Shown: positions 53,356 through 63,253, counted from the first letter of the stretch. The stretch is DNA of 64,000 nucleotides from Prochlorococcus sp. AG-347-K10 (GCA_003278955.1 QCCB01000006.1:1-64000), one strand, 5' to 3'. A program made the numbers and translations. Notes: generated by a model from the letters alone, not told the origin.

Positions 53356-54561
53356 TTAAAAAGAACTTGATTTTCTTAATAAATAAATTCCACCTCCAAG
53401 AGAAATTAAGACAGGTAACCATGCAGCAAAAACCGGGGGTAAAATACCTTTTACTCCGAATGAACTAAATAAAAATGACATAACATAATAAATTAATATA
53501 AGAATTACGCTCAATCCAAATCCCTGACTTTTTGAAGATCTTAAATTAGATTTAGATCCCAGACTGCTGCCTATTAAACCAAACACCAAGCATGCAAAAG
53601 GTAGAGTGAATTTTTCTTGAATGCGAACTTTAATTCTTCTTACCTCTTTCAAGTTTCCAGTTTTTTCATAAATTTTTTCTGCTTGCATAGCTTGCTTTAA
53701 AGTCATTTCATTTGCATCCTTAGGTACTTTTGCTAACTCCATAGGCCCTTCCACAAATGGATATGTATATTCTTTAAATTGAATATTTGTAGTTTGTCCG
53801 CTTGGATCAATTGATACAATACTCCCGTCAGAAAATATCCAAGAAGAACTTTTTTTGTCAAATCTTCCATTCTTTGCCTTTAAGATTTGTTGAAAATCTT
53901 CTCTGGAAAAATCTAAAACTGTAACTCCTTCCATAATGTTGTTTTCATACCATGAAGCATAAAATATATGAGTAAGATAAGTATTTATTTTTGTCGGTTT
54001 TTTATTTGATGAACTTATCCTAGATCCATATCTTGAAAACATAATATTGTCTTTTCCTTGTTCGGCGCTAAAAGAACTTCCTATGCCTGCTCTTAATGTC
54101 GTTTCAGCTAATTTATTACTGGCAGGAACTAAATTATCGTTAAAGTAAAAAGTTAATCCTGTCATAAATATTGAAAGGGCAATAGCTGGAGAAATAATTC
54201 TTGAAGTTTTTATACTCAAAGATTTCAAAGCCAACAATTCAGAATTGCTTGATAACTTTCCATAGGCTAATAATGTTGAAAGTAAAACTGCCATTGGGAA
54301 TGATAAGACTAAAAAACTGGGTAAACTAAAAAAAAGAACTTTTAAAGCTAAAAATAAAGGTAAACCAAATTCAACTATTTTTCTTATAAGATCAAACATT
54401 ACTCCAACAGATAATGAAATAACAGTAAAAGCAGAAATTGCAAATATCATGGGAGGTATTATTTGCCCTAACAACCATCTATCTATTAAAGGAATTAAAT
54501 ACCAAGGAGAAATTATTTTATTAACAGTTTTTTTAATTAGTGATTGATTTGAAAGTTTCAA
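53356..54561 (-). CDS. LptF/LptG (YjgP/YjgQ) family permease
   Basis: 401 aa; LLSTLLAYGKLSSNSELLALKSLSIKTSRIISP. Confidence 0.88.
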   Translation of the reverse strand: MKLSNQSLIKKTVNKIISPWYLIPLIDRWLLGQIIPPMIFAISAFTVISLSVGVMFDLIRKIVEFGLPLFLALKVLFFSLPSFLVLSFPMAVLLSTLLAYGKLSSNSELLALKSLSIKTSRIISPAIALSIFMTGLTFYFNDNLVPASNKLAETTLRAGIGSSFSAEQGKDNIMFSRYGSRISSSNKKPTKINTYLTHIFYASWYENNIMEGVTVLDFSREDFQQILKAKNGRFDKKSSSWIFSDGSIVSIDPSGQTTNIQFKEYTYPFVEGPMELAKVPKDANEMTLKQAMQAEKIYEKTGNLKEVRRIKVRIQEKFTLPFACLVFGLIGSSLGSKSNLRSSKSQGFGLSVILILIYYVMSFLFSSFGVKGILPPVFAAWLPVLISLGGGIYLLRKSSSF

Positions 54562-54747
54562 AAGAAGTTTATTTGTTTTTTACTATCTTTTTTAACATTA
54601 TAAAATATCAATGATTTAGAAACCAATATAAAGTTGTTAGTTAAGAAAAATAATTTTTTTTATTTTCAATAATTAATCATAAAAATAATTTATGAAGACT
54701 TGCAATTAAACAAGAAATTTGGTTTCTTAAAAAAAAACAGTTAATTC

Positions 54748-54867
54748 ATGAAAAATAAAACTTTCATATACGAATGCAATTGCACACACTGCCAACAAAA
54801 ATTAAATCAAATTAATAATTCAAAAATATATTGGGATAAACTAATTTTAAGAAAAAAGTTGGTGTAG
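54748..54867 (+). CDS. 39-aa Cys-containing microprotein
   Basis: MKNKTFIYECNCTHCQQKLNQINNSKIYWDKLILRKKLV. Confidence 0.4.
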   Translation: MKNKTFIYECNCTHCQQKLNQINNSKIYWDKLILRKKLV

Positions 54868-55553
54868 CTGCTCTACTAAATCATCTAAAGTTTTAAAACT
54901 TTTTAAGTAGTTTTTTTAAAAAATATTATCTTCAGAAAAAACTTATACGATCTGTATTTTAGTATTAAGCTTTTTTATAATAATAAAAATATTATTTAAC
55001 CTTTTGATTTTTTTTGTAGATCATATTTTCTCTATTTAAAAGAAAAAGGATAATCAAAATACAAGATGGAATGAGAATAAAATCTAAAGACATATATTTT
55101 GTTCAGTCTATTATCTATCTAGCAAATAAATAAGTCTTTGGCATTAGTAGATAATCTTAAAAATTGAATTCAATAGTTCAAATAATTATCTGTATGCTTA
55201 ATATATTTGCTTGCTTTTAAAATTAAAAGAGCTTGCAGTATCCCAACGGCAAGCTCATGACGATTTAGTCAATTCAGATTTTCTGATTTAACCAGCTAAG
55301 CACTTCCTAAATGCTAAAAACATTCTAATAAGTAAAATTACTCACTGTGAGTATAAATGCTTATTTTTAGCGGTTTACCTGAAATTTTGATAATTAAAGG
55401 TGATTTAAATAAAAAATTGTGACTTGTAAAATACCTTTTTAAACAGAAATGTCACACATTGCACCATAGATACCAAGAGGTGAATCATTAAAGGCTTTTG
55501 GTTTACATAAGTTAATATTTGTGTTACTTTAGTTAACAATTATTATCTTTTTA

Positions 55554-55760
55554 ATGACAAAATCAGGAGTAACTACAGAATCAGGTGGCAGACAAAATAT
55601 GTTCCCATCAGAAACTAGGCCTTATATTGATGAAAGTGTGTCTTACGATGGATATCCTCAAAATGCAGAAAAAGTGAATGGTAGATGGGCTATGGTGGGC
55701 TTCATTGCACTATTAGGTGCCTATGTAACAACAGGGCAAATCATTCCTGGAATTTTTTAG
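55554..55760 (+). CDS. hli: High-light-inducible protein (Hli)
   Basis: AEKVNGRWAMVGFIALLGAYVTTGQIIPGIF Chl-binding motif. Confidence 0.95.
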   Translation: MTKSGVTTESGGRQNMFPSETRPYIDESVSYDGYPQNAEKVNGRWAMVGFIALLGAYVTTGQIIPGIF

Positions 55761-56186
55761 TACCTAAATAACTGTTTTTTTAGCCTATTTTCTTTAACCT
55801 TTTTAGAAGAAAAATTTAGATTTTTTATTTTAAATTTGAAAATAAAAAAAACCAAATAAAAGTTATAGCATTTAGGCTAAATATTACTCCTAGAAATATA
55901 TAAGCAAACTTTTTGCCAATAAATGCTGTCTCGGGTTCAAGCTTTACTCTCATTAAATTTTTGAATTATTTTGATAAAGATAGCATCATTTAGCAAGTAA
56001 AATTAAGTACTAAAGAACAAGAATAATCAAATTAATATTTCATTTTAAAAGTTAGTAACTATTATCATTTTCATAACTCAGATTAAATCTTTTTTCGCTA
56101 ACAAAGATTATTAGATTAGCCAAAAAAAATCAATAAAAACACCTAATTTAATTTTAAATTAGGCTATTTGGAGAGAAAAAATTTAT

Positions 56187-56327
56187 TTAGATAAAACCAG
56201 GAATGATTTGACCAGTAGTTAAGTATGCTCCTACTAGAGCAACAAAACCTAACATTGCGAATCTACCATTAAGCTTTTCAGCAACGATTTTTTCTTTTTC
56301 TATTATTTTTGGTTCGTTATTTTTCAT
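56187..56327 (-). CDS. hli: High-light-inducible protein (Hli)
   Basis: MKNNEPKIIEKEKIVAEKLNGRFAMLGFVALVGAYLTTGQIIPGFI; overlaps upstream hli stop by 1 bp. Confidence 0.93.
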   Translation of the reverse strand: MKNNEPKIIEKEKIVAEKLNGRFAMLGFVALVGAYLTTGQIIPGFI

Positions 56328-56434
56328 TAGAACCAACCTGGAATGATCTGGCCTGTTGTGACGTATGCACCAACTGCTGCAACGAAACCTAACATTGCGG
56401 CCCAACCATTAAAACGTTCTGCTTCTGGAGTCAT
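56327..56434 (-). CDS. hli: High-light-inducible protein (Hli, 35 aa)
   Basis: MTPEAERFNGWAAMLGFVAAVGAYVTTGQIIPGWF. Confidence 0.92.
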   Translation of the reverse strand: MTPEAERFNGWAAMLGFVAAVGAYVTTGQIIPGWF

Positions 56435-56614
56435 GTTGTTTAAGTAATTTGTAAACAAATATAACATAATTATTTAGTATTGTAAAGAGAATCATAGATT
56501 ATTCCTTATTTTTTCAGGATAATTTAAAAAACTGCTACATATTTGTGTCGAAATATACCTTATTGATGTTTCTATTTTTGTTCTGATTTTTTAAATTTGA
56601 AAAAATCTATAAGC

Positions 56615-56724
56615 TTTTCACCTCGTATTTTTAGAGGTATATCCTCATTTAGAGGTAATTTAAATTAATATGTATCAAGAGTCAGCTAGTAGGGATACAG
56701 GCTGACTCTTTTTTTTTTTTTTTT
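56615..56724 (+). ncRNA. Candidate sRNA: two tandem CCTC/GAGG hairpins plus strong terminator, no ORF
   Basis: CCTCgtatttttaGAGG, CCTCatttaGAGG, then AAGAGTCAGC...GCTGACTCTT(T)n. Confidence 0.45.
56677..56724 (+). terminator. Strong Rho-independent terminator
   Basis: AAGAGTCAGC-tagtagggatacag-GCTGACTCTT followed by T run. Confidence 0.88.
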
Positions 56725-56805
56725 GAGAATTTTTGGTTTTTGACTAAAAATATTTTTTAGAATCCAAATAATTGCTATTAATAAATTAGATATATATATG
56801 GATTT

Positions 56806-56970
56806 ATGTCATTCGCGACCTACTACATGCATTTAATTTTTGGAAGGATTCCTTCTCTAATGAGTTCTGATTTAATACTTTATATCTTGCCTGCTCTTAC
56901 CATTTCAATATTATTCTTTAGCCTTAAAATAATGTTTTTCAAGACTCCTAAATTGAGAAAGGTTAAATAA
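56806..56970 (+). CDS. Membrane 54-aa microprotein
   Basis: MSFATYYMHLIFGRIPSLMSSDLILYILPALTISILFFSLKIMFFKTPKLRKVK. Confidence 0.55.
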   Translation: MSFATYYMHLIFGRIPSLMSSDLILYILPALTISILFFSLKIMFFKTPKLRKVK

Positions 56971-57022
56971 TCAAGTATTTTAGAATTATTCTTTTTACTG
57001 AAGCGCCCAATTTTTTTTAATT

Positions 57023-57640
57023 TTGGATAATAGACTTTTTTTTTCGGCAACTCAAAGAAATAGAGACTGCATTGGGGATGTACTATCCAGAATTATAAAA
57101 AAAGGTTCAGTATTGGAAATCGGGAGTGGCAGTGGTGAACATGGAGTGGTTTTTCAAAAACGATTTCCTGGAATAATTTGGCAAACAAGTGACCCAGAGT
57201 TAATGCATAGAAAAAGTATAAGTTCTTGGATTGAGTATGAAGGACTAACTAAGAAAATGCCCCAGCCTCTTGATATTGATGTAGAAAAAATTCCTTGGAA
57301 AATTCCATTGATATTAGCTCATTCTTTGCAAGGAATAGTCTCTATAAATATGATTCATGTAGCAGAATGGTCTTGTACTGTAGCGCTCTTTAGAGAGTCA
57401 GGAAAATTACTGAATAAGGGACAATTTTTGATTTTGTATGGGCCATTTAAAATTTGTAATAAGAATACAAGTGAAAGTAATTATTTTTTTGATAATTCAT
57501 TAAAAATGCAAAATGATCTTTGGGGTATTAAAAATCTTGAGGAAGTTTGTGATGAGAGTAAGAAAAATGGTTTTGCTCAAGAGGATATTATTAGGATGCC
57601 TGCAAATAATTTTTCAATAATTTACAGAAAGGTTTCTTGA
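57023..57640 (+). CDS. DUF938-like SAM-dependent methyltransferase
   Basis: FSATQRNRDCIGDVLSRIIKKGSVLEIGSGSGEHGVVFQKRFPGIIWQTSDP (TTG start). Confidence 0.88.
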   Translation: MDNRLFFSATQRNRDCIGDVLSRIIKKGSVLEIGSGSGEHGVVFQKRFPGIIWQTSDPELMHRKSISSWIEYEGLTKKMPQPLDIDVEKIPWKIPLILAHSLQGIVSINMIHVAEWSCTVALFRESGKLLNKGQFLILYGPFKICNKNTSESNYFFDNSLKMQNDLWGIKNLEEVCDESKKNGFAQEDIIRMPANNFSIIYRKVS

Positions 57641-57690
57641 TAAGGCAAATACAAATATCAATAAGTTTTTAAAATCATCTTATTAGATTA

Positions 57691-57852
57691 TCAACCTGAT
57701 AGTTTTTTGCTCCATTCTTTATGCTTTTGATCTAAATCTGAAATTTTTTCGCCTAAACTCAGCTGTCTTTCTAATAATTCAACTTTTGTAAGTGTTATTT
57801 TTTCCGAATAAAATTTAATAGGCTGTTTACCATGTAAATTGTCACCACTCAT
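57691..57852 (-). CDS. Hypothetical 53-aa protein
   Basis: MSGDNLHGKQPIKFYSEKITLTKVELLERQLSLGEKISDLDQKHKEWSKKLSG. Confidence 0.65.
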   Translation of the reverse strand: MSGDNLHGKQPIKFYSEKITLTKVELLERQLSLGEKISDLDQKHKEWSKKLSG

Positions 57853-57959
57853 AGAATTACTAAGCTTGCGAATACTTTCTAAGATGAAAAATTTGTTATA
57901 GCTAATTCTTTTATATTTTTTTCAGATTTGCGTAAATTAATGTGATAAAGAATTGATGC

Positions 57960-59138
57960 TTATTGTGTTTTGAATCCACCATTTTTGTATGAAGATTGCC
58001 ATATATATCTGCCTCTCTTGATATCTGACTTAACAGCAACGCAATTGCAAGCAATATTCCATAGAGCTTTGTGTATTGGATCAGGATTAAAAAGATATGC
58101 TTTTTTAAAGGCTTTTTTAATTAAGACAGTTGCCTTTTTTGCATGATAATGAGGGATTGTTGGACATACATGATGAACGACATGACTAGCACCTATATTA
58201 TGGTGGAGAAAATTAAGGACTTTACCGTAAGGCCTATCAATTGATAGAAATGCCCCTTTCATAAAGGAAAATTCCGTATTTGAAAGATGAGGTACATCAG
58301 AATCTGTATGATGAAGCCATGTATAAACTACTAGCCAACAATTAACTACTAATAAAGGACCAAAATATAGAGCAATTACTGGAAATATTCCACACTTGAA
58401 AACTAAATAAATAATGCCTAATAATGTCAAACCTACACCAATATCTGATATCCAAACCTTCTTGGCCCATATTGATGGCCATAATGCTTTAGAGAATGGT
58501 TTAATTGGCCAAAAATGATTTGAAGTTCCATATTTAATACCTCCTGTACTGCCCGTAAGTAAATAAGCAGGCCATCCAAATATTAGATGTAAAATAATTT
58601 GAAGAACTCCATAATTTTTCTTACCTAACGAATTTGAAAAATGTAATTCTTTTTCTCCGCCAACTTTTTCTGTAACTCCATTCCCTTTAATTACTAAAGG
58701 TACGTGAGTTTCTCCATTGGTTATGTTATTTGTGAATCTATGATGAACTGCATGAGAACGCTGCCAAGAAAAATAGGGGACTAAGAGTAATGAATGTAGT
58801 AAATAACCAGTTATAGATTCCAATGTCTTGTTTTTAGAGAACGCTCCATGTCCACATTCATGCGCAATTACCCAGAATCCCATTGCAGTGGTACCTGATA
58901 GTAATACGTAAATAATCCAAATTGGGATCATTTGGGGGGTAAATGGAATAGATAACCCTATCGCAACAACTAATGATTGAATTAAAGATGATTGTAAAAG
59001 ATACCTCAATGAAGTTTTGGTATTGCACTTAAAGTAGTGTTTTGGGATAACATCCTGAAATTCTTTTATGCTTGGAATATCTTTATCCTCTATTACAAGC
59101 GCTTGGCCTTTAAGACCTGAAAAATTTATATTACTCAA
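57960..59138 (-). CDS. Fatty acid desaturase (DesA-type)
   Basis: 392 aa; HECGHGAF, HAVHHRFTN, HVVHH histidine boxes. Confidence 0.9.
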   Translation of the reverse strand: MSNINFSGLKGQALVIEDKDIPSIKEFQDVIPKHYFKCNTKTSLRYLLQSSLIQSLVVAIGLSIPFTPQMIPIWIIYVLLSGTTAMGFWVIAHECGHGAFSKNKTLESITGYLLHSLLLVPYFSWQRSHAVHHRFTNNITNGETHVPLVIKGNGVTEKVGGEKELHFSNSLGKKNYGVLQIILHLIFGWPAYLLTGSTGGIKYGTSNHFWPIKPFSKALWPSIWAKKVWISDIGVGLTLLGIIYLVFKCGIFPVIALYFGPLLVVNCWLVVYTWLHHTDSDVPHLSNTEFSFMKGAFLSIDRPYGKVLNFLHHNIGASHVVHHVCPTIPHYHAKKATVLIKKAFKKAYLFNPDPIHKALWNIACNCVAVKSDIKRGRYIWQSSYKNGGFKTQ

Positions 59139-59385
59139 ATTTTTTGGTTAAGAATTTTGTTTAATAAAAGTGAATTTATATATTCTATTATCCATCACAG
59201 GATCTCATAATGAAAAGAATTTATAATTTTTTTTCGATAAAGTTTTTAAGATTTTAATTCCTCTTCAAATAAAACTATTCGTACCAAACATTTTTTATTT
59301 TATTCTTTTATCGCAATCTTATTAATTATTTATTGATATCCTTTTTATGCTAGTAGTCTTTGCTCTTCTTTAAAGCTTAATTAAT

Positions 59386-59517
59386 TTAAAGACCGCGTAT
59401 ATACCTCTTTGGTAAACCAGATTGTTTACGTGGCTTTACTAAAATAGGTAAAACAATAACTCCTACTGTGAAAAGACAGATTGGTGCAACTACCATCAAT
59501 ATAGATTCTAGAGACAT
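59386..59517 (-). CDS. Single-TM 43-aa microprotein
   Basis: MSLESILMVVAPICLFTVGVIVLPILVKPRKQSGLPKRYIRGL. Confidence 0.65.
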   Translation of the reverse strand: MSLESILMVVAPICLFTVGVIVLPILVKPRKQSGLPKRYIRGL

Positions 59518-59705
59518 GAATAATTTTGAATTTATTTATAAATAGCAGGATTTTTTTTTAAAGTCATGCGTATTTATATCTATTTTGTGAGAATAGATTC
59601 AAAATTTTTATAAACTATTAAGCAAAAAAGAAAAAAAGATTAAAAAAAATCAATTTTTTCATAATCCATTCTATTAACTTAATCATTATTTATAAAAAAT
59701 TAGTT

Positions 59706-59840
59706 ATGGATGAAGAAAAAAAGTGGATGCTTATGACTTATTATTGCCCAACCCATGGTGATTCAGGTTTTGTAAAACCAATTCAACTAACAAAAAAAGA
59801 AATTAGTAAAACATTCTCAAAAAAAACTAGGATTTCTTAA
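59706..59840 (+). CDS. Hypothetical 44-aa microprotein
   Basis: MDEEKKWMLMTYYCPTHGDSGFVKPIQLTKKEISKTFSKKTRIS. Confidence 0.55.
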   Translation: MDEEKKWMLMTYYCPTHGDSGFVKPIQLTKKEISKTFSKKTRIS

Positions 59841-59986
59841 ATTAATTTTTTAAAATAAAACCTAAGATATTCCGAAAATGTTCTAAATCTTGATTGAAAT
59901 CTGTTTAATTAAAATTGATATCTTACAAAAATTCGATAAGCTGCTTTTTTATCAGCATTATTGGTAAATATATTTAAAAAAACAAC

Positions 59987-60139
59987 TTAATTTGTATCAG
60001 AATCGCATGTTAATTCACATTGATTAAGATCATGAGATGATATCTTTTCTAAAATTCTTAACATATCAATTTCTGAAAGCTCTCCATTCGAGTTCCATTT
60101 TAAAGTTGTTTTCCTTTGAGGTGAATTTTTTTTATTCAT
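59987..60139 (-). CDS. CX3C-containing 50-aa microprotein
   Basis: MNKKNSPQRKTTLKWNSNGELSEIDMLRILEKISSHDLNQCELTCDSDTN; overlaps end of upstream twin-CX3C gene. Confidence 0.65.
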   Translation of the reverse strand: MNKKNSPQRKTTLKWNSNGELSEIDMLRILEKISSHDLNQCELTCDSDTN

Positions 60140-60290
60140 TTTGCTCACCCCCCTTTAAATGAACTTCTAAACAACGAGTAATACATTCTTGATGACCATC
60201 CACAATACTGCATTCAGTAATACACTCAAAATATGAATTAATAGAATCTATTTCTGTGTTCTGGTTGGTAGAAACAAATGAATCATTCAT
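60132..60290 (-). CDS. Twin-CX3C microprotein
   Basis: MNDSFVSTNQNTEIDSINSYFECITECSIVDGHQECITRCLEVHLKGGEQNE; internal ATG preferred. Confidence 0.65.
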   Translation of the reverse strand: MNDSFVSTNQNTEIDSINSYFECITECSIVDGHQECITRCLEVHLKGGEQNE

Positions 60291-60579
60291 AATATTGTCT
60301 AATTTATTTGGAATAGAGATATAGCACGAATTTATGTTCAATAATTAAATTTATTAAGTGAATTAGAAAAAATAAGTATTATTTACTAAAGCTATATTTC
60401 ACCTAGTTTGCCTTAAAAAAGGTAGTATTATTATCCTTTTAAAAGATAGAAGAAAAAAACACTTTTGATAATTTAATATTAATTTTATCAGTTAATTTTT
60501 CAAAAAAATCAGCATAAAGACTGATTTACTTTTAAGTAATTTAGTTAGAAGATAAAAAAGTACACTTTTAAATTTTCAA

Positions 60580-60732
60580 ATGAAATCATTAATTAATTGG
60601 CTTTCGAAAATGTTAGAGAGTATGGCAAATGCTTTTATGCATCCTTTAAAAAATGACTTACCTCCATCTATTGGTACTCATGCATATAGCAGTATTCCCA
60701 TAAAAAGAAAATTGAGAAGAAGGCTGAATTAG
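60580..60732 (+). CDS. Hypothetical 50-aa protein
   Basis: MKSLINWLSKMLESMANAFMHPLKNDLPPSIGTHAYSSIPIKRKLRRRLN. Confidence 0.65.
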   Translation: MKSLINWLSKMLESMANAFMHPLKNDLPPSIGTHAYSSIPIKRKLRRRLN

Positions 60733-60735
60733 GTA

Positions 60736-61869
60736 TTAACTTATTGGAATTAATTTTTCATTTTTATTATCCCAAATAATATATTTGAAGCAGTTTGAAA
60801 AATCTCTTAATTTTAAAAACTTTGATTGTTGCAGCAAATGAATGTTTGCTTTATGACAAGCTCTTAAGTTGTAATTAGGTATTCTCTCAGAGAGATGATG
60901 AATGCTGTGGAATGATATGTCTGCTAAAAACCAATTTAGCCAGTTAGGTATATCTAAATTGCTACTACCTAAAATAGCTCCATCGATGAGATCCCAATTC
61001 TTTGTATTTTTAGCATATGCATTCTCATAGTTATGTTGTACGAAAAAAACACATATTAAAATTGCTGCTGATAAGGTTAATAAAATGGAATAAAATGATA
61101 AGAAAAAAACTAACCCCAACCATTTACACATAAAAATCCACCCTATTATCACTACTATGTTATTGATTATTAATTCACATAGTTCACTAAAATTATTTCC
61201 ATAATCAGAAAAAGGTGGTTTGAATCTTGAATTAATAGCTAAAAGTTGAAAAATTTCTCTTTTTTTTATTTTGATAAAAGTCTCTTCCAATATATCTTTA
61301 ATGAAATTAAAAATAATAATGACAAGTCCTAATCTAGGTTTTAAAACTAAGTAAAAAAAACCGCCAGGTAAAAGCATCATCCAGTTTCGACTTACTTTAT
61401 AAAATATTTGCTCTCTTTTTGTAAGAGATTCATAATCTTCAAGACTTAAAACATCTATCGGACCTTTGTAAATTTCCCAATTTCCATTATTTCTATGATG
61501 AAATGCATGATCAATTGACCATGACTTTTGGGGAATACCATTAACCAATCCAAGTAAAAATCCAAAAAAGCGGTTTAATTTTCGTTTTGTAAAAAGAGAA
61601 TTATGACCGCAATCATGCATTAATGAGAACGTTCGAGAAGAGAATAGAGTTAGAAGAACTAAAAAAGGTATTAATAGGAATCCTTTAATCAATAATGAAA
61701 AAGATTGATTTATTATTTGGTGGACGATTAACCAAATAGAAAAGATTGGGAAGATGGTAGAAATAATTTGATAAGAAGCTCTAATATTATTTCTTTTTAA
61801 AAATGGTTTGATTAAAAAATCATCTCTATTTACTTTAAGCATATTTCCCTTATTTTTTGATGCTAACAA
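60736..61869 (-). CDS. Fatty acid desaturase family protein
   Basis: 377 aa; HDCGHNSLF, HAFHHRNNG, HSIHHLSE. Confidence 0.88.
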   Translation of the reverse strand: MLASKNKGNMLKVNRDDFLIKPFLKRNNIRASYQIISTIFPIFSIWLIVHQIINQSFSLLIKGFLLIPFLVLLTLFSSRTFSLMHDCGHNSLFTKRKLNRFFGFLLGLVNGIPQKSWSIDHAFHHRNNGNWEIYKGPIDVLSLEDYESLTKREQIFYKVSRNWMMLLPGGFFYLVLKPRLGLVIIIFNFIKDILEETFIKIKKREIFQLLAINSRFKPPFSDYGNNFSELCELIINNIVVIIGWIFMCKWLGLVFFLSFYSILLTLSAAILICVFFVQHNYENAYAKNTKNWDLIDGAILGSSNLDIPNWLNWFLADISFHSIHHLSERIPNYNLRACHKANIHLLQQSKFLKLRDFSNCFKYIIWDNKNEKLIPIS

Positions 61870-61921
61870 TTTTTAAAAAGTGTTGATTATTTTATAAGCA
61901 AAAAAATATTTAAAAACCATA

Positions 61922-62077
61922 CTAAAGAATAAATTCTTTAGACATAGTTCTCAATTGATCTAGATTTAATCTTTCTAAGTAATTTTTAAAGTCACTAAGA
62001 TTCTTATTAGAGTCAGAATTTTTACTCTCGTAAAGAAGACTATTAGAAATTAAATCAATAAGATGATCTTTATCCAT
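61922..62077 (-). CDS. Microprotein family A (51 aa), paralog of 28540-28695
   Basis: MDKDHLIDLISNSLLYESKNSDSNKNLSDFKNYLERLNLDQLRTMSKEFIL. Confidence 0.75.
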   Translation of the reverse strand: MDKDHLIDLISNSLLYESKNSDSNKNLSDFKNYLERLNLDQLRTMSKEFIL

Positions 62078-62163
62078 ATCTCCTTATAGACCAAAATTCC
62101 TGTTAAAAAAATTAAGGTCTTGAATTCGAGATCATTAATTCATCTCTATTAAATAGAAATTAT

Positions 62164-62382
62164 TTATAAATTTTTTAAATCTTGTTCTATTTTTTCTAAT
62201 CTTTCATTTAATTCTTTTTGTTCCTTAATTAAGTTTTTTTTCTTTTCTGCAAGCTCTTTGTTCAAAGGAGAATTGAAATATTTTTGGTAAGAGACAAAAA
62301 AAACTGCTATCGCTACTGCAATGCCAAGAGCACCAATTATTAAAATTGGAGATGAAGGAAAGTCGTAAAATGGAATTGACAA
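62164..62382 (-). CDS. TM plus coiled-coil 72-aa protein
   Basis: PILIIGALGIAVAIAVFFVSYQKYF...EKKKNLIKEQKELNERLEKIEQDLKNL. Confidence 0.7.
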   Translation of the reverse strand: MSIPFYDFPSSPILIIGALGIAVAIAVFFVSYQKYFNSPLNKELAEKKKNLIKEQKELNERLEKIEQDLKNL

Positions 62383-62588
62383 TGTACTTTACTAAAAATA
62401 AATTCTAGCTATCTCATAAAAAAAAATGAGTAATAAATACTTATTCTTTAAAAGGCTTTATGATAATTATGTTAGTTATTTTGTAAAAAAAATAAGTTTA
62501 ATCTTTAATTGGTTTTTTAAAATTAAGTATTTGTACAGCTGTCAAAGAATAAATAACTAATAATGATTAAACTAGTAAAAATTTTTTC

Positions 62589-62906
62589 ATGAAGAAAATC
62601 ATAAATAAAAAAAATAATAAAAATGAACCATGGTTTAAATGGTTAACGAGAGAACTTAATTCTTATGAAGCTTTTCAGGATTTCGAATCAGGCAAGAATC
62701 CACGAGATGTAGCAGAGGATTTTATTTCTAGAAATAGTACTGCTATTTCAGAAGTTTTCGAGAATTTTGATGAAGAAGATAAAGATACACTCGATCAGTT
62801 TCTTAAATTAACCGAATGCGAGATGCATGTGTTTAAAATTCTAGAAAAACAAATAGAGTTAAGAAAAAAGGTAAGATTTGTAGATTTTAAAAAAAGAAAA
62901 AATTGA
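62589..62906 (+). CDS. Hypothetical 105-aa protein
   Basis: WFKWLTRELNSYEAFQDFESGKNPRDVAEDFISRNSTAISEVFENFDEED. Confidence 0.7.
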   Translation: MKKIINKKNNKNEPWFKWLTRELNSYEAFQDFESGKNPRDVAEDFISRNSTAISEVFENFDEEDKDTLDQFLKLTECEMHVFKILEKQIELRKKVRFVDFKKRKN

Positions 62907-62917
62907 GAAGTTACTTT

Positions 62918-63253
62918 CTATATAAGTTTATTTTTCCCATTACCAGTCTTACCAAAGCCTAGCCAGATGAACCACAAGATCCATCCTAAGATAGGTATTA
63001 AATTAATAAAGATCCATTTCCAATCTTTTCCAAAATCTTTGATTCTTCTTACATCAATAGCTATTTGAGGAATGATACAAACTATGCCATAAACATTGAA
63101 ACCAAATGTTTTTAAAAATATTGGGATAGTTAGGAAAGAAATTATAAGATTCGCTAGTTGTACTAACCACCAGTCCGATCGAGATGTGAATCCTTTGAAG
63201 TCTGTAGCTTTAATCCAAAACTCTTTATATGCGTTTAAAAAGTCATTAAACAT
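62918..63253 (-). CDS. DUF805 membrane protein
   Basis: YKEFWIKATDFKGFTSRSDWWLVQLANLIISF...RRIKDFGKDWKWIFINLIPILGWILWFIW. Confidence 0.85.
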   Translation of the reverse strand: MFNDFLNAYKEFWIKATDFKGFTSRSDWWLVQLANLIISFLTIPIFLKTFGFNVYGIVCIIPQIAIDVRRIKDFGKDWKWIFINLIPILGWILWFIWLGFGKTGNGKNKLI

